From Hibiscus mutabilis (Eukaryota > Streptophyta > Magnoliopsida > Malvales > Malvaceae): a DNA stretch of 64,000 nucleotides. Each line of letters starts with the position of its first letter. Position 1 is the first letter of the stretch. The notes below the pieces were generated by a model. It searched no databases, was not told the DNA's origin, and worked only from the letters and a program-made list of their open reading frames with translations. The DNA lies in assembly GCA_019671005.1 (NCBI GenBank), contig CM033718.1, positions 682,001 to 746,000 of the forward strand, read 5' to 3'. The position numbers and the translations under genes are program-made. Shown one piece after another: positions 25,198 through 37,494 of this stretch.

Positions 25198-28087
25198 ATC
25201 CACTATTGCTTGAGAATGGTAGCAAAAGGAGGGATCTGTGGAGACCAGTTATTGCTTTCATTTATAGCATGTAATTCCTTGGTTTTTCATTCAGGAAAAT
25301 CTATTTTATCATTGTAAATCATTAATTTTTAGACTAATAGTGATTTTATGCTTCCCAATTCACTTAGACACCTTAAAGTCAAAAATAGACAGGGCATGAT
25401 GCACCCGAACTGCAGAAGCAATCCCACATCGCTTGTTTATATGAAGTTTTCAGAAATTGTTCGAACTTGAATATCTTAAAATGAACATCATCATCTTTTT
25501 CACCGATATCACTCATTGGGTTCACTTAAAGGGCATTTATATTGGTATATATATGTGTGTATACTAAAATTTTCTATTACTTGTAAATCTAAAATAAGTT
25601 ACAACCATCATATTTAGGGTTGGTTTAACATTGTTTTTGAAAAGTATAGTAAAAAATTGATTTTGGATTTTTTTTTTTTGATTTGAGATTTAAATGTTTA
25701 ATATTGCTGTGAAAAAAGTGTTTTTGAGAATATAAACGATTGTTTTAAATATAATGTTGTAAGTTAAAAAATATATATTTAAATGATATTCAAATTGTTC
25801 TTGTTATACTATATAAACTATATCAGCTTAAATTATGATAAAAATATTTTCATTAACAAATAAATAATTTTTTGACAATTGTACATGTTTCATGAAAATA
25901 TATAAAATTTAAAATATTTTTTATTTATAAAATTTGACATGGAAAGATGCAAAAATTTTAAACTAATAAATAATTTAATTATGTCTTGATAAAAAAATTT
26001 AAGTTTAAAAATTATAAAATAAACACATAGTAAGATAACAAATGAATGTTAAAATTATAATTTGACTCTCAAAAAGCACTTTTCCAACTACGGATGGGCA
26101 CGAGTCATGTCGGGTTTTTGGACCACCCGACCCGACCCAAAAATTACTATTCTAAATCCGACCCGAAATGTACATACCTAAACTTAAATCCCACTCGACT
26201 TGACTTATTGAAAAAATTTAATTTTAGGGACCTAAAAGTAAAAAAAAAAGATTTTATTAAGTAGGGAGCATTTCTGTAAACTGTATAGAAAAAATTATGA
26301 AAAAAAATCTGTCATACGCGTATTTAACACATTTCTGTTTTTGACTCTCGTAATCGAATCCGAGTCATGTTCCAGGTGGTCTTACGTAGTTACATGAAAT
26401 AAGATGACATTTTTTTCCATGCCGTATAGTGATGAGAAATGAATTCGTATAGATGATCAAATAATGGGGATATGAGTTGAGGTTTGGTTTTAGCACATCT
26501 TCTACAATGATAATTATTCCTACAACTTATGGCCACGGGGTTATGGATTATCACATTTTACAGAGATTAAATTTCCTTAAGAGTTCATATGTGCAGACCG
26601 GTCGCCAATAGACATGACACGATGCACCTGAAATGCAGAAGCAATCCCACATCAATGGTTTACATAAAGTATGGGTTATTTAAATAACAAACTAAGGCAA
26701 CATTTGATTGCCGAGTGGGGTATCGCCTGCTTGTAACCCAAGTGGGGGCAATAAGGTGGTTGGACATTGGTTTGGTTTAACCGAGTTGGGTTCTTGTGGC
26801 TTAGTCTGACCAGCCTGTTCCAAGCAAGGAGTTAAGCCATGGGTCTTGAGCGAAGGCTCGGGTCTCTTGGCTTCTAGGGTGGAGGGTACCGTGTGAGGCT
26901 GGTTTTTCACAGAGCAGCAAAAACTTTCCTCTCCTGGCAGTGGAAGGATAACTGGTTGGTGCCTCTTTGATCTGCTATGGCTTGGTAGGGCCGAATTTCT
27001 AATTGGACAACCACTTTTTGTTTTATTTATTTTCCCGAAGATGTAAATCTTTATATTTTTCATGACTAAGTTAATGCATTGTTAAGTGATGCAATAATCC
27101 TTGATGCTAACTGGTTGGATATTATGTTTTTCCTATGGATGCTCAGTGGCTTGCTATGCATGCTTCCTACATGGAGTTCAATGTATTTTCTGTCTCAGTG
27201 TCTCTCTTCCCTTCTCACATTCACATGTTGGCAAACTTGTTCGTATCGAGAATTATTGGTCTGAGCAGGATATTTTACGAGTAACTCGCACACAAATGCA
27301 GAGAGAACTGTGTTCGGGTCATGTACATAGAATAAAAGATTTACCAGCTTACAACCTCTTATACAAGTAGCTCTGCTGTCAACACTATGAAGCCACCAAA
27401 ACAGCAAAGTAACTTTTGGCAGAATAAAACAGACAAATCGAGGCTCAAAGATCGGCTCTAGGGATATTACGGGATTCGGATGGAAGAAGTGATGGGTACT
27501 CAAATCGAAACAATGTACATGTGATCAAAGCCTGCAGTTATGGAACTTTTGTATAAGCAAAAATGAACAAAAGCAATCCAATATTGAGTGAGAATGGAGG
27601 GATCTATGGAGACCAGTTACTTTTGTTTGTATCATATAATTCCTAGGTTTTCATCCACACCCACTTGATAGATGCTAATAAATCTTGTAGCAAATACGAT
27701 AGGAGATTAGCAACTTTACTACAACCAATTCACATCAATACTAGCTAAAAATGCAACAAGAAACTAGACAGCAGAAAATATTTACAACATATAAAATTAG
27801 AACCAGGTGGCCATCTTGCTTAGTGGATGCTAAAAGAGTTGGGATTCTTTAAGCATGAATATATCTGGTCTCCCTGCTGGCTCCTTGTTAATAACGTACC
27901 AGTCTTAAACCAGTTCCAACTAATTTAAGTACCGCCCCGGTTAAAATTTAGGGATGTTTTGGCCATTTCGGTCAATATCGATGCAGACCGGTTGGTACAA
28001 GATTTTAAATACACAAATAATTATATTGATTCGATATGAGCACAGCTAATTTAAGTGTTTGTTGTTTAATAGAAATCAATTCTAAAA
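25198..28087. repeat. Family F segmental copy 2 of the ~2.8 kb direct duplication
   Basis: Partner of 20935-23680. The homology ends sharply at ~28087, where GAAATCAATTCTAAA continues into a different MITE fragment (CTTGTTTCATGAAAATG). Contains the same relic frame (27101-27370). This copy keeps two stretches absent from copy 1, so it is the more complete one. Confidence 0.75.
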
Positions 28088-28089
28088 CT

Positions 28090-28410
28090 TGTTTCATGAA
28101 AATGTATAAAATTTAAAATGTTTTTTATCTAAAACTTTGATATGAAAAGATAAATTTTAAATTAATAAACAATTTATTAATTATATTTATAAATTATAAA
28201 ATAAACACATTATAAAATAATAAATGAATGTTAAAATTGTAATTTAATTCTTAAAAGCACTTTTCCCCCACAAAAATTATAAAATTTAACTTGACGTTTG
28301 GGTTGAAAAACACTTTTCTGTAATATTTTTTTCAATTTTTTTTCTTTAGTATTACTTATGATTCTAAAAAGTATTTTTGGCCAACAAACTTTTCAAAAAC
28401 AATGGTAAAC
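28090..28410. mobile_element. MITE fragment of the AAAAGCACTTTT family
   Basis: Similar to 8940-9130 and 9600-9670 (TTTCATGAAAATGTATAAAATT, AAAAGCACTTTTC words). Truncated on its left side by the end of the family F duplication. Confidence 0.5.
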
Positions 28411-28825
28411 GAAACATTGACATTCAAATCATTGATGCAATCATGTTTTCTGTTACATTTCATTTATATATAATATTCAATCCGAGTAGAATGGCAAGTA
28501 AATTGATTCAATTCGAGTAGAATAGCTTGGGTGTAAGGATCCAAAAGAAAAGGGTTCGGGGAATGCTTATAAAAACAAGTAAACTAATTCAATCCGAGTA
28601 AAATGGCGATTTTTCAGTTGAAGAGACCCATTTTTCCAGTAAGTAGTACACTGGTGTAGCAGGAAGATAGGATCTGCATCATCAACAAATAGAGTTGGAA
28701 CTTCATAAACACAATTTGGGAATTGCATTAAAATCTTGCTCAACTGTAAAAACTTGAACATTTTATATATTGCATCCGTCGCCTTACAAACTTCAAAAAC
28801 AATAACCCTTATGAAACATATCATA

Positions 28826-29524
28826 TCAGTGCATGGTGAGACCAAACTTTTGTACAAGATTCTGCATGTTTGCAGCTATGGCCAAACTATTACTAAGAGA
28901 CTCTCTAAAGCTTCGAGCTCGAGATTTGACTTCGTCGCCGGCCGTCCATACCATCTCTTCCAGCCCATCATTACACGTTTCCTGATCGGTCACTGCAGCA
29001 CTGATCCAAGTCTGGATATCACTGATCTTCTCCTTGCTCAATCCCGGCCGAGCTTTCATTGCGGACACTGAGTCATTGAGTCGACTCAGGGCGTCATCAA
29101 ACAGGGTCAAGCAGTCTTTTAAAGCCGACTGAGAGTGGAGATCATTGAGGGACTTGAATGAAGAAGAGAGATTCGAGAGATGGGTGATAGACACTTGGAG
29201 AGAGAGGTCGAGGAAGGATTCTGGGTTGGGGTTTTTAGAGGCGTTGAGAGAAGATAGATCGTTAAAACACAACTCGGGATACCGAGTCGCATTGCAGATG
29301 GTCTTGATTGACTCAACTGAGTCTGTGGGGTCTCTGTCTTTGATTGGTTCTTCGTCTTCCAGCTTCAAAGCAGCAAGGGTTAAGATGATGATCAAAGCGA
29401 AGAGGAGTATAGCAGAGAAGATGATAATGACGACGACGGCTGAAGAACGTCTAGGGGAGATTTTCGGCCGAGGGTTTTCGTCTTCGAGGTGGCTTTGGAC
29501 CTTCAAGTGGTTAACGGAAGCCAT
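28826..29524 (-). CDS. Membrane-anchored pectin methylesterase inhibitor (PMEI) domain protein
   Basis: Single-exon frame of 232 residues. Residues 1-28 are polar with an RR pair, 29-53 are a strongly hydrophobic signal anchor, and ~68-218 form a PMEI domain with its four cysteines at 77, 86, 138 and 184. The CNATRYPELC spacing and the C-terminal AIAANMQNLVQ helix are typical. PMEI domains inhibit pectin methylesterases in the cell wall, either as separate proteins or as the pro-region of type I PMEs. Four N-glycosylation sequons (78, 94, 118, 150) fit the secretory pathway. No PME catalytic domain follows on this strand, so it is either a stand-alone inhibitor or the remnant of a type I PME. 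A TATA-like motif lies ~42 bp upstream of the ATG. This is the only recognisable gene here without a frameshift. Confidence 0.85.
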   Translation of the reverse strand: MASVNHLKVQSHLEDENPRPKISPRRSSAVVVIIIFSAILLFALIIILTLAALKLEDEEPIKDRDPTDSVESIKTICNATRYPELCFNDLSSLNASKNPNPESFLDLSLQVSITHLSNLSSSFKSLNDLHSQSALKDCLTLFDDALSRLNDSVSAMKARPGLSKEKISDIQTWISAAVTDQETCNDGLEEMVWTAGDEVKSRARSFRESLSNSLAIAANMQNLVQKFGLTMH

Positions 29525-29565
29525 TGCTGAGCTTCCTATGGTGAATCTTTGAAGAAGTTGAACGA

Positions 29566-29574
29566 GTTTTATAG
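29566..29574 (-). promoter_or_regulatory. TATA box of the PMEI gene
   Basis: Reads CCTATAAAAC on the minus strand, ~42 bp upstream of the ATG at 29524, which implies a very short leader. Confidence 0.5.
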
Positions 29575-30023
29575 GGTTTCAGAGTTGTTTTCTTTAGTGG
29601 ATTGAAAGATTGCAGGCAAACCGCAACCAAAGCTGTGGATTCTACAATAAGACTTCATCTAAATCTGTCAAATTTAGAAACCAGACACTAAACAAAGACA
29701 ACCAATTGGCCAGCATTTTGAATTGGAATTAAATAATATCACCAAATCCTAATCTGCTAAACTGGCAATCACAGTGGATTCACAGGCCACCCGTTTGATT
29801 AAATCCGATAATCAAATTCAAACAGTCATCTTAAAAAAATGTGGGAGATACCTTTAAACTCATACTTCACTTGAAAACCAGACAAGATTCAACAAATTAA
29901 CAATGTCCAACGATATTATTAATCCGGATAAAAACACAAGACATTACTTCCTAGATCATGGAAAACTAGCTTTAGATGAGAGAGTTCTACGGTGACTATA
30001 GCAACAAAAGATCGAAAGTCTCA
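29575..30023. other. Intergenic spacer between the PMEI gene and the RPS9 exon
   Basis: AT-rich sequence upstream of the PMEI gene and downstream of the RPS9 remnant. No further coding or repeat signal was found. Confidence 0.5.
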
Positions 30024-30207
30024 TTACTCTTCATCTTCTTCATCTCCATCTCCGCCGGCAGCCTTCTTGGCAGCGGCCCTCTGATTCCTTCTCTTGACTC
30101 TTCCAGGACGTCCACCACCAAACGGACTTGTGAGAGAGAAATCAATGTGCTTCTGTGAATCAACCCTCACCATAAATGAAGGAATGTTGACTACCTGCCT
30201 TCCAACC
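30024..30207 (-). pseudogene. Detached last exon of 40S ribosomal protein S9 (uS4)
   Basis: On the minus strand a TGCAG acceptor is followed by an exon encoding [20 protein letters not shown], then the [20 protein letters not shown] stretch and the acidic end GDGDEEDEE with a stop. This is the C-terminus of plant RPS9, an rRNA-binding protein of the small ribosomal subunit. The exon starts in phase 2, as expected when an AGG arginine codon is split. The preceding exons, with the S4 RNA-binding core, are not present between here and 31 kb. Instead, ~590 bases of intron-like sequence lead to the broken end of the PRAF-like gene, so this is a 3' fragment placed downstream of another gene. The coding sequence itself shows no lesion. 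Confidence 0.85.
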
Positions 30208-30294
30208 CTGCACGACAAGAGGAAATTGAGATAAGTATTGACCGGCAAATGATATAGTTATGATGCAGTAACATAACCATATCCAAAAAGATTC

Positions 30295-30445
30295 AAACAG
30301 AAGTTTGAACATTCAAAAGTTTAGGGACCAATCTAGAATGAAGGTTATAGCTTAGGGGTGAAATTTGAATATTAAGAAGTTTATGGACCAATTTACAATG
30401 ACGACCATAGTTTGAGAACGTGTGATACAATTGACTCTATTTAAG
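30295..30445. repeat. MITE-like fragment between the RPS9 exon and the PRAF remnant
   Basis: Contains AAGTTTAGGGACCAAT and AAGTTTATGGACCAATTT with intervening 'GAAATTTGAATATT' wording, like the repeat at 48640-49020. It lies in the intron-like sequence near the presumed junction between the two gene fragments. Confidence 0.4.
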
Positions 30446-33055
30446 AAGAACAGAGACAATAATGATTCTAGAATGGGCTCTACACTCCTAAATTATCACT
30501 TGCCAGAATTCAGAATAGAAAATTGAGAGCACATATAGTATTTGTCAAGAAATTACTTTATGGAATAAACTATAGAAATAGAAACCAAAGATAAAATGAA
30601 GGCTCCATATGTAAGTGAATGATAAATGAAGAATAAATTCATGTAAACACCTGAAACAGAAAATCAAAAATTTCTAGATACCTAAGTGGTAATAATTAAT
30701 CACCATATCTGCTTTAATCTGCTTTTTTTCACATATAATATCACAGACATAAACAGATAAGTTGTAGTTCTCATCTTAATCTATGTTTATAATTACCTGT
30801 GTTCTCAATAAACTTATCTCTTGGGTGAGGCTCTGAATTGTGTGCTTTGGGTCATCAACATGTAACTCTGGATTTGCAAGATCAGTATGGATTGAAGCTC
30901 TTGTATAAGGAAAAACCGGACTCGACTTCCTTGAGGAAGGGGATGATCCTCGACAAACTGTTCTTAAACCAGACGTTGATGATCTCATAGAATGCAACTT
31001 AAATAATCCTCTACCATGTTTGCAATTTTGGCTCCTGGCCTGTCTGAATGAATCAAAGGATGCAAGCCTGGCTAATTTACGGAGAAATATTGGGCTTGAA
31101 AAATCTGTCTAGTAACTCATTACCATTATGATGTATGACTTCCCTTGAAATCTTGGTGAGTTCAGGAGTTGATCGAGACTCCATTTTCCTATTTAATTTG
31201 GTGAAACAATCATCACAGACCCGACAAGGCTTGTTCCTAGGAGCCAAAGCAGCTTTTAGAGATTTCTTACTGCTGCATAGTCTACAAAAGACAAGCCCAC
31301 AGTTGTAACAATTGTGGCGCTTTCTGATGAAACTAAATGGAGTTCGACAACCAGAACAGCTAAAGTGATCAGCCCCTAGTGCCCAGTCATGAAAACAAAT
31401 GGCAGCAGTGAAGTTTGAGCCACATACCATTCTCATTACTTGTTTGTTTTTCAAAGCTTCAACAAGTGTGGGAACGTTTCTGTCTTCCTTGTCTTCGTGA
31501 CCTAATTGACCATTTGCACCCTTTCCCCAAGTGTAAATCTTAGCATCTGAACAACGAACAGCAATATGAGAAGAACCACATGCTATCTCCTCAATTCGGC
31601 TGTTTTTGATATTGCCCTTGACACAAGTTGGAAGCTTGCTACTTCCAGAGCTTCCAAGGTTTCCATGACCATCACTCCCCATGGAATAGACTTTCCCTGT
31701 GCCAGTTAGAGCAACAGTGATATTGCGGACACAGGCCACTTGAGAAAAGCTAGTAGTGTCCGACAGTGTTACTAAAGAAGGAACTATTCTGGGTTCTTTA
31801 TCACCATGTCCAAGCTTCCCTTTATCCCCATCACCCCAGGTGAACAGCTTTCCGGATGAAAACTCATCAGATAGCTCAGGAAGCACTTCAGCAACTGCAG
31901 CAGTGTGCCAAACTCCACAAGATGCCATCAGCGTTCGTAGTCCTCTAAGAGCCTCGACTTCTCTGGGTAAACTTGTGCTACTCCGGTCCCCATGTCCTAG
32001 AGCACCAAAAGTTCCATCTCCAAATGTAAATAATTTACCTGTTGATGTAACAGCAGCTGTATGCCAAGCTCCACAAGAGATATATGACACATGCATACCT
32101 TTCATCTCACCTCTTACCTTTCTAGGAATCCACTTACCAACTTCAGTACCGTGCCCTAGAAGACCAAGATTGTGAGAACCATCACCCCAGGTATACAGGT
32201 CACCTGATAGTGTTACAGCACAAGTATGAAATTCCCCACAGGCAACTAATCGGATAGATGACCCGGTAAGACCACCTATGAGCTTCGGCTGAGAAACATC
32301 AGCTTCAACGCCATGACCAAGCCTACCGCCAGTTCCTTCACCCCAACTAAAGATCTGCCCCTGTTTTGTGACTAAAACAGCATGCTTATTCCCACAAGAA
32401 ATATTTCGAGCATCTAGAAGCACTGGTGATTTGAGAGCCTTGGGTGAAAGTGCATCCATTCTGGTAACAGTAGTTTGAGTTTTGTGACAACCACCAAGAA
32501 GTCCATTACCAGTTCCTTCTCCCCAGATAAAAACACCACCGATTGCATTAAAATCTTCTAAAGAAGATCTCTGGCTGAAGAAACTACTTCTAAATGAATC
32601 AACAACAGAGGAGTTCTCTAACCCGCCTAATGATAACGAACTCGCACGCTTGGTAATTGGCTCTGTCTGAGTTAAGCTATGTATTACAGAAGTGTATGAT
32701 AAAACCTCGGAAAAAGCTTTTCCCAGTCTTCGCTGTGGAGAGCTCTCGTGTGAGAGTGAAACAGGTTGGGTATCTCTGGTATCCTACAATGAGCAAAGCA
32801 TGGACAGATTTAATAAAGAAAAAAATAGAAAATGATTGGATTTTCTGGCACTCTATAGTAGGAAACCTTGTAGATGATGTCACTTCTTGCAGGTGACATG
32901 CTAGATACAGAATATCTTTGTGTACAGCTACATTGACTCTCTGTTGATGTATTATCACTGATTGAATCACTTTTTGGCCTGTGATTGTCACCTTCTGAAA
33001 TTAAGACTCTAAGAACAGTAAACCAGAGCTCAGCTTCATCCCTATCCTTGCAAAT

Positions 33056-33707
33056 CTATTAACATTACCCATTAAATAGAGTTAAATTGTTATATATCGG
33101 GACTCAGATTATGGTAGCAAATAAATTCAATGTTCAAAATCAAAATATATGCTTTTTTAAGCTTAAATATATGTTATATTAGAAGGAAAATAATTGGAAA
33201 ATGTGAGTTTTAATTTTTAAATTAATGAACATGATAAGTTCATTCATATATTCTCTCAAGTCTCAACCATAAAAAGGAAAGGAAAGAAATATAAAAGCAA
33301 GAAACTAAATCTCCTTTCTACACAATCCTAAGTCCTAACCATGCTTGGAAAAAAGGGCTAAGAAACAAAATATGAAATAGTATACTTTTAGACACACAAG
33401 GACTCTTGCATTGACAAAACTAATTAGATCAACTGTTGAGAACTGAAACTGCAGATTTCAAAAACTATTAGAAAACAATAATAGTAATAATAAAACAAAA
33501 AAAGTCTTAAAATTTAAAGGGTTAAAACAAGTTTAACGTGAGCCAACAATAATATATCATAATATTTGAATGCAACAAAAATGCACTTGCTCTGCATGTA
33601 TTAAATAAATAGTACAGTTGAAGCTGAAAGCTGAGAAACAGTAAATTGTCGCCAATGTAATCTAAAAGAGTGATGACAAAAGGTCAAGAGAAATACAGAA
33701 TACAAAC
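33056..33707 (-). other. Intron 4 of the PRAF-like gene
   Basis: Lies between exons with CAAATCTATT (acceptor TTAATAG) and TACAAAC (donor GTTTGT). AT-rich, with no further exon seen. Confidence 0.6.
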
Positions 33708-33788
33708 CAAATCCAAGGATCTTTTGTTATAAATAAGAGAAAGTGACTGATGTTCTTTATCAGGCTGAGGGATGCGCTTGAATACAGC

Positions 33789-34371
33789 CTGCAAAACCAT
33801 CCAGAAAAGCTTTTGTCACTTTTGTATCCTGTTCAGACTGATCTAATCTTTTTCTTTCCTTTTTTTGCTCCATAGGCTGCTCTAGTTTAAACAAATGAAT
33901 TTCAAGAAGATAAGTCACATGGTTCAGATTACAATACTGGAAAAAATGTATAGAAAAATAGGATCTGTTAGGTTTTAGAACCTCCTAAAAGGGCAGCATC
34001 TTCAATAGTCACACTTAGTAATTTCCTCAAATGACTGGTATTAAAACAATATTGACACACGGGTACAACATATTCACGTTGTTAAAACCTATATCCACTG
34101 AAAGTGAGCACATAATAGTACAGCTCAACAGAAGAAGGCATTGAAAGGTTCCTTCATGCAAAATGTGTAATTGGTTAGATGCTCCTAAAGAGTCAGTAGC
34201 TTCGATCGTCATTTTTTGTGCATAAGTTTCGAAGATTTAAGAGTATATTTAAACTCCTTTTTGTTCAGTATGTGAATAAATACTAATACTCTTAAGATTG
34301 GGTCTCTGTGCTAAATTGAGCACCTAAAAGTTACAGATCACTGGAGAAGGCATTGAAAGATACAGACTTAC
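33789..34371 (-). other. Intron 3 of the PRAF-like gene
   Basis: Bounded by donor GTAAGT at 34371 and a TTTTGCAG acceptor at 33789. Contains two copies of a short GGCATTGAAAG-type word (34137, 34349) but no coding sequence. Confidence 0.6.
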
Positions 34372-35216
34372 AGTACGCTCTCCAGGTACAATCTTTGAAA
34401 CTTGGCTTAGTCTGAGTTGTTTCTCTGTTTTGTCAGAGTACCAAATCAGTGATTTCTCATCCTGAAATGTAAAATTAAAAAAATGATCTTAAATCACTAT
34501 AATCATTCTAACTAAACAATTTGTAATTATGTGCTCAAGATGCCTTCGATTTGCACGGCTATTCAATTCACGTAGCAAAATTTGCTTTACCAAAGAAGTA
34601 GAGGAGGAAAACCTCACAGATGGACAAATAAAAGTGCTATCAACTATTGTTCTACATGTTCATTTTACAAACTCCTCACGCCCAACTTAAATCATACATT
34701 TAAATTTTGTGATATCTAAAAGTTTTGTTGCTCCAATTTCTTCTACTAGTGTCCTGTATCACATTATATACAGCAGAAGCTATCCTAACAATAAAGCAAG
34801 TGAATTGCACACAATGGCATGAACTTAGATTCTCTGGAAACCTTTGAACTTAACAAAATTTCAACCCTTTGTCATTTCTCTAAGTAATCCTTAAACTTTA
34901 GTATTTTTTATGGGACTCAAAATACAACTTTACCACTATATTGGCTTTTAACTTTACAAATTTTAGGAATAAATCAAATTTTATCGTTTGAGGGGAGCAA
35001 AATACAATTTTAACATTATTAACTTATAATTTATAATTTTTTGATCAACTTAAATATAGTTTTACCATTTTTACCCATTCCTTCCCCCCGGCCATTTCGC
35101 ATCTGGAATGAAGAAACTATTTTATGTTATATTCACATGAATTTAAAGCCACAGCACAAAGCATATATCTTTATGAGGCTCCAAGGATTAAGAGAACACT
35201 ACTAGAATGTCGCTAG

Positions 35217-35444
35217 TGAAGAAAAACAGAATGTGTTTCTGTTTCTTTTTTATTGAAAAATTATTATCAACTTATAGAGGTTTACAGACTTTTATAGACT
35301 AGGACTTTTAGTTACATTAGGAGTCCTACTAATTATTAACTTCTAACTCTAGTCTTAGGAGTTTGACTTTAACTAAACATAGTTCGATTACAATAACTAT
35401 TCTAGTTCGACTAGACTTACAATTCTAGTTCGACTAAACTTACA
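35217..35444 (-). repeat. 3' LTR of the intronic copia element
   Basis: 228 bp, preceded on the minus strand by the polypurine tract at 35445-35456. Close identity to the 5' LTR indicates a relatively recent insertion. Confidence 0.9.
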
Positions 35445-35694
35445 CTCCCCCTCAAGTTGGAGAACATACATTGTATAATCCCAACTTGAATAAAAAATTG
35501 TCGAATAAGGCTTTTGGCAGTGCTTTTGTTAGTACATCTGCCACTTGCTCCTCGGCTAGAACATACTCTAATGAAGCCATTCCACTTGTCAACTTCTCTG
35601 CGATAAATTGTCTATCTATTTCAACATGCTTTGTTCTGTCGTGTTGAATAGTGTTCTTGGCAATTTGAATGGCCGATTGATTATCACAAAAAAT

Positions 35695-36102
35695 CTAGAA
35701 ATTTTCATCTTTGGTCATTCCCAGTTCTTTAAGCAACTTTATTAACCAGATTCCTTCACACATTCCCAAGGCCAATGCTCTGTATTCTGCTTCTGCACTG
35801 CTTCTGGAAACAATTGTCTGCTTTTTGCTTTTCCAAGTCACCAAATTACGCCATACATAAGAGCAGTATCCACTGGTTGACCTCCTGTATGTTAGTTCAC
35901 TAGCCCAGCTTGCATCTGTGAATACTCTAACAGTTTTATCAGAACTTTTCTTGAATATTAAACTATGTCCAGGTGTACCTTTCAAGTATCTCAGAATTCT
36001 CTTTGCTGCTTCCATGTGTTGCTGCCTTGGATCTGTCATGTGCTGACTCACAATATTCACTGGAAAGGAGATATCTGGTCTTGTTAGTGATAGGTAGATC
36101 AA
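35695..36102 (-). pseudogene. Copia RNase H remnant
   Basis: Separated from the reverse transcriptase by a stop (36118-36120). Includes RPDISFPVNIVSQ, RYLKGTPGHSL, FTDASWASE and SRSSAEAEYRAL, with the DA/E residues of the RNase H site. Confidence 0.85.
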
Positions 36103-36117
36103 TTTCCCTACTAGCCT

Positions 36118-37200
36118 CTAGTAGAGTCCTTTATCTGCCTTTGGACTTGGATTGACTTTGTTGAACTTTAAGTTTGCATCCATGGGTGTATCTGCTGGTT
36201 TCCAACCCAACATTCCTGTTTCTGTCAACAAATCCAGAACATACTTCCTCTGATTGATCACCAAACCTTTGCTAGACCTTGCTATCTCCATTCCTAGGAA
36301 ATATCTGAGTTTTCCTAGATCCTTGATTTCGAATTCCCTGCTCAACAGGGTCTTTAATCGACTCAATTCCACTTCATCATCTCCTGTCAATATTATATCA
36401 TCCACATAAACAATAAGGATAACCCTTTTATTCAATGAGGTTACCTTAGAGAACAAGGTATGGTCTGCCAGTGATTGTTTATATCCATTCTCCAAAATAA
36501 CCCTGGTGAATCTGTCGAACCATGCTCTTGGAGACTGCTTAAGGCCATAGAGAGATTTGTCAAGCTTGCACACCTTCTGATTTTGTCCAGCACCTTCTAG
36601 TCCAAGTGGAATCTGCATGTATACTTCTTCCTCAAGGTTACCATTAAGAAAAGTATTTTTAACGTCAAGTTGATGCAGTTGCCAATCACAGTTTACAGCT
36701 AGGCTTAACAAAACTCTAACTGAATTTAATTTAGCAACATGGGCAAATGTTTCCTTATAATCGACTCCATAGGTCTGTGTGAACCCCTTGGCAACCAATC
36801 TGGCTTTATATCTCTATATACTGCCATCTGAATTGTACTTAATGGAAAACACCCATTTGCATCTGACGGGTTTTTTACCTTGGGGAAGATCTATAATGGT
36901 CCATGTACCATTCTTTTCAAGTGCCTCAATTTCTTCATCAACTGCTTCTTTCCACTTTGGATTCTGCAAAGCTTGTTCAATAGTCTTAGGAATTTGTTCT
37001 TCATCTATCTTTGTTGTAAATGCTTTAAAAGATGGCATCAAATTCTCATAAGCAGCATACCTTTGAATAGGACGCTTAGTACACTGTCTCACCCCTTTTC
37101 TTTTAGCAATAGGTAAGTTTTCAAATTCAAGAAGATGAGAAGGAATACTAGCAGAATCATTACCTCCACTTTCTTCCCAAGCAGCTGGACTAAAATCCAA
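36118..37200 (-). pseudogene. Copia reverse transcriptase remnant
   Basis: Two pieces split by a stop near 36814. The first has NPKWKEAVDEEIEALEKNGT; the second has QLDVKNTFLNGNLEEEVYM, LYGLKQSPRAWF and the catalytic VYVDDI. The key residues of the polymerase core are present, but the frame is interrupted. Confidence 0.88.
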
Positions 37201-37494
37201 TTCTTGGCAAGTACCAGATTGCAGAATGGTTTCTGGAATGCTTCTCCTTTTTCAGGTGTAAACCTGCAGTTGTTTAGGGGGCTGTGAAGAAGGTCCGGTT
37301 AAATTTTGGGTTCTTGCAAGCGTGACAGTAGGTGAAGTATGTGGTGTAAATAAGGTATTAGGTGAGGAAATAGGTAAGATATTAGGTGAGTAAATAGAAG
37401 TCTGAGGCTCAAGCGATGAGGGATAAGTAGGAGGTGGTAAAGGAAAAGAAGGAACCTGTTTTGGAGAGGGCTGGAAATCATCAAAACTCTCCCC

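Noticed and set aside
29145..29552. 135-codon plus-strand frame
   Set aside because: Antisense shadow of the PMEI gene.
31756..32175. 139-codon plus-strand frame
   Set aside because: Antisense shadow of the RCC1 repeats of the PRAF-like gene.
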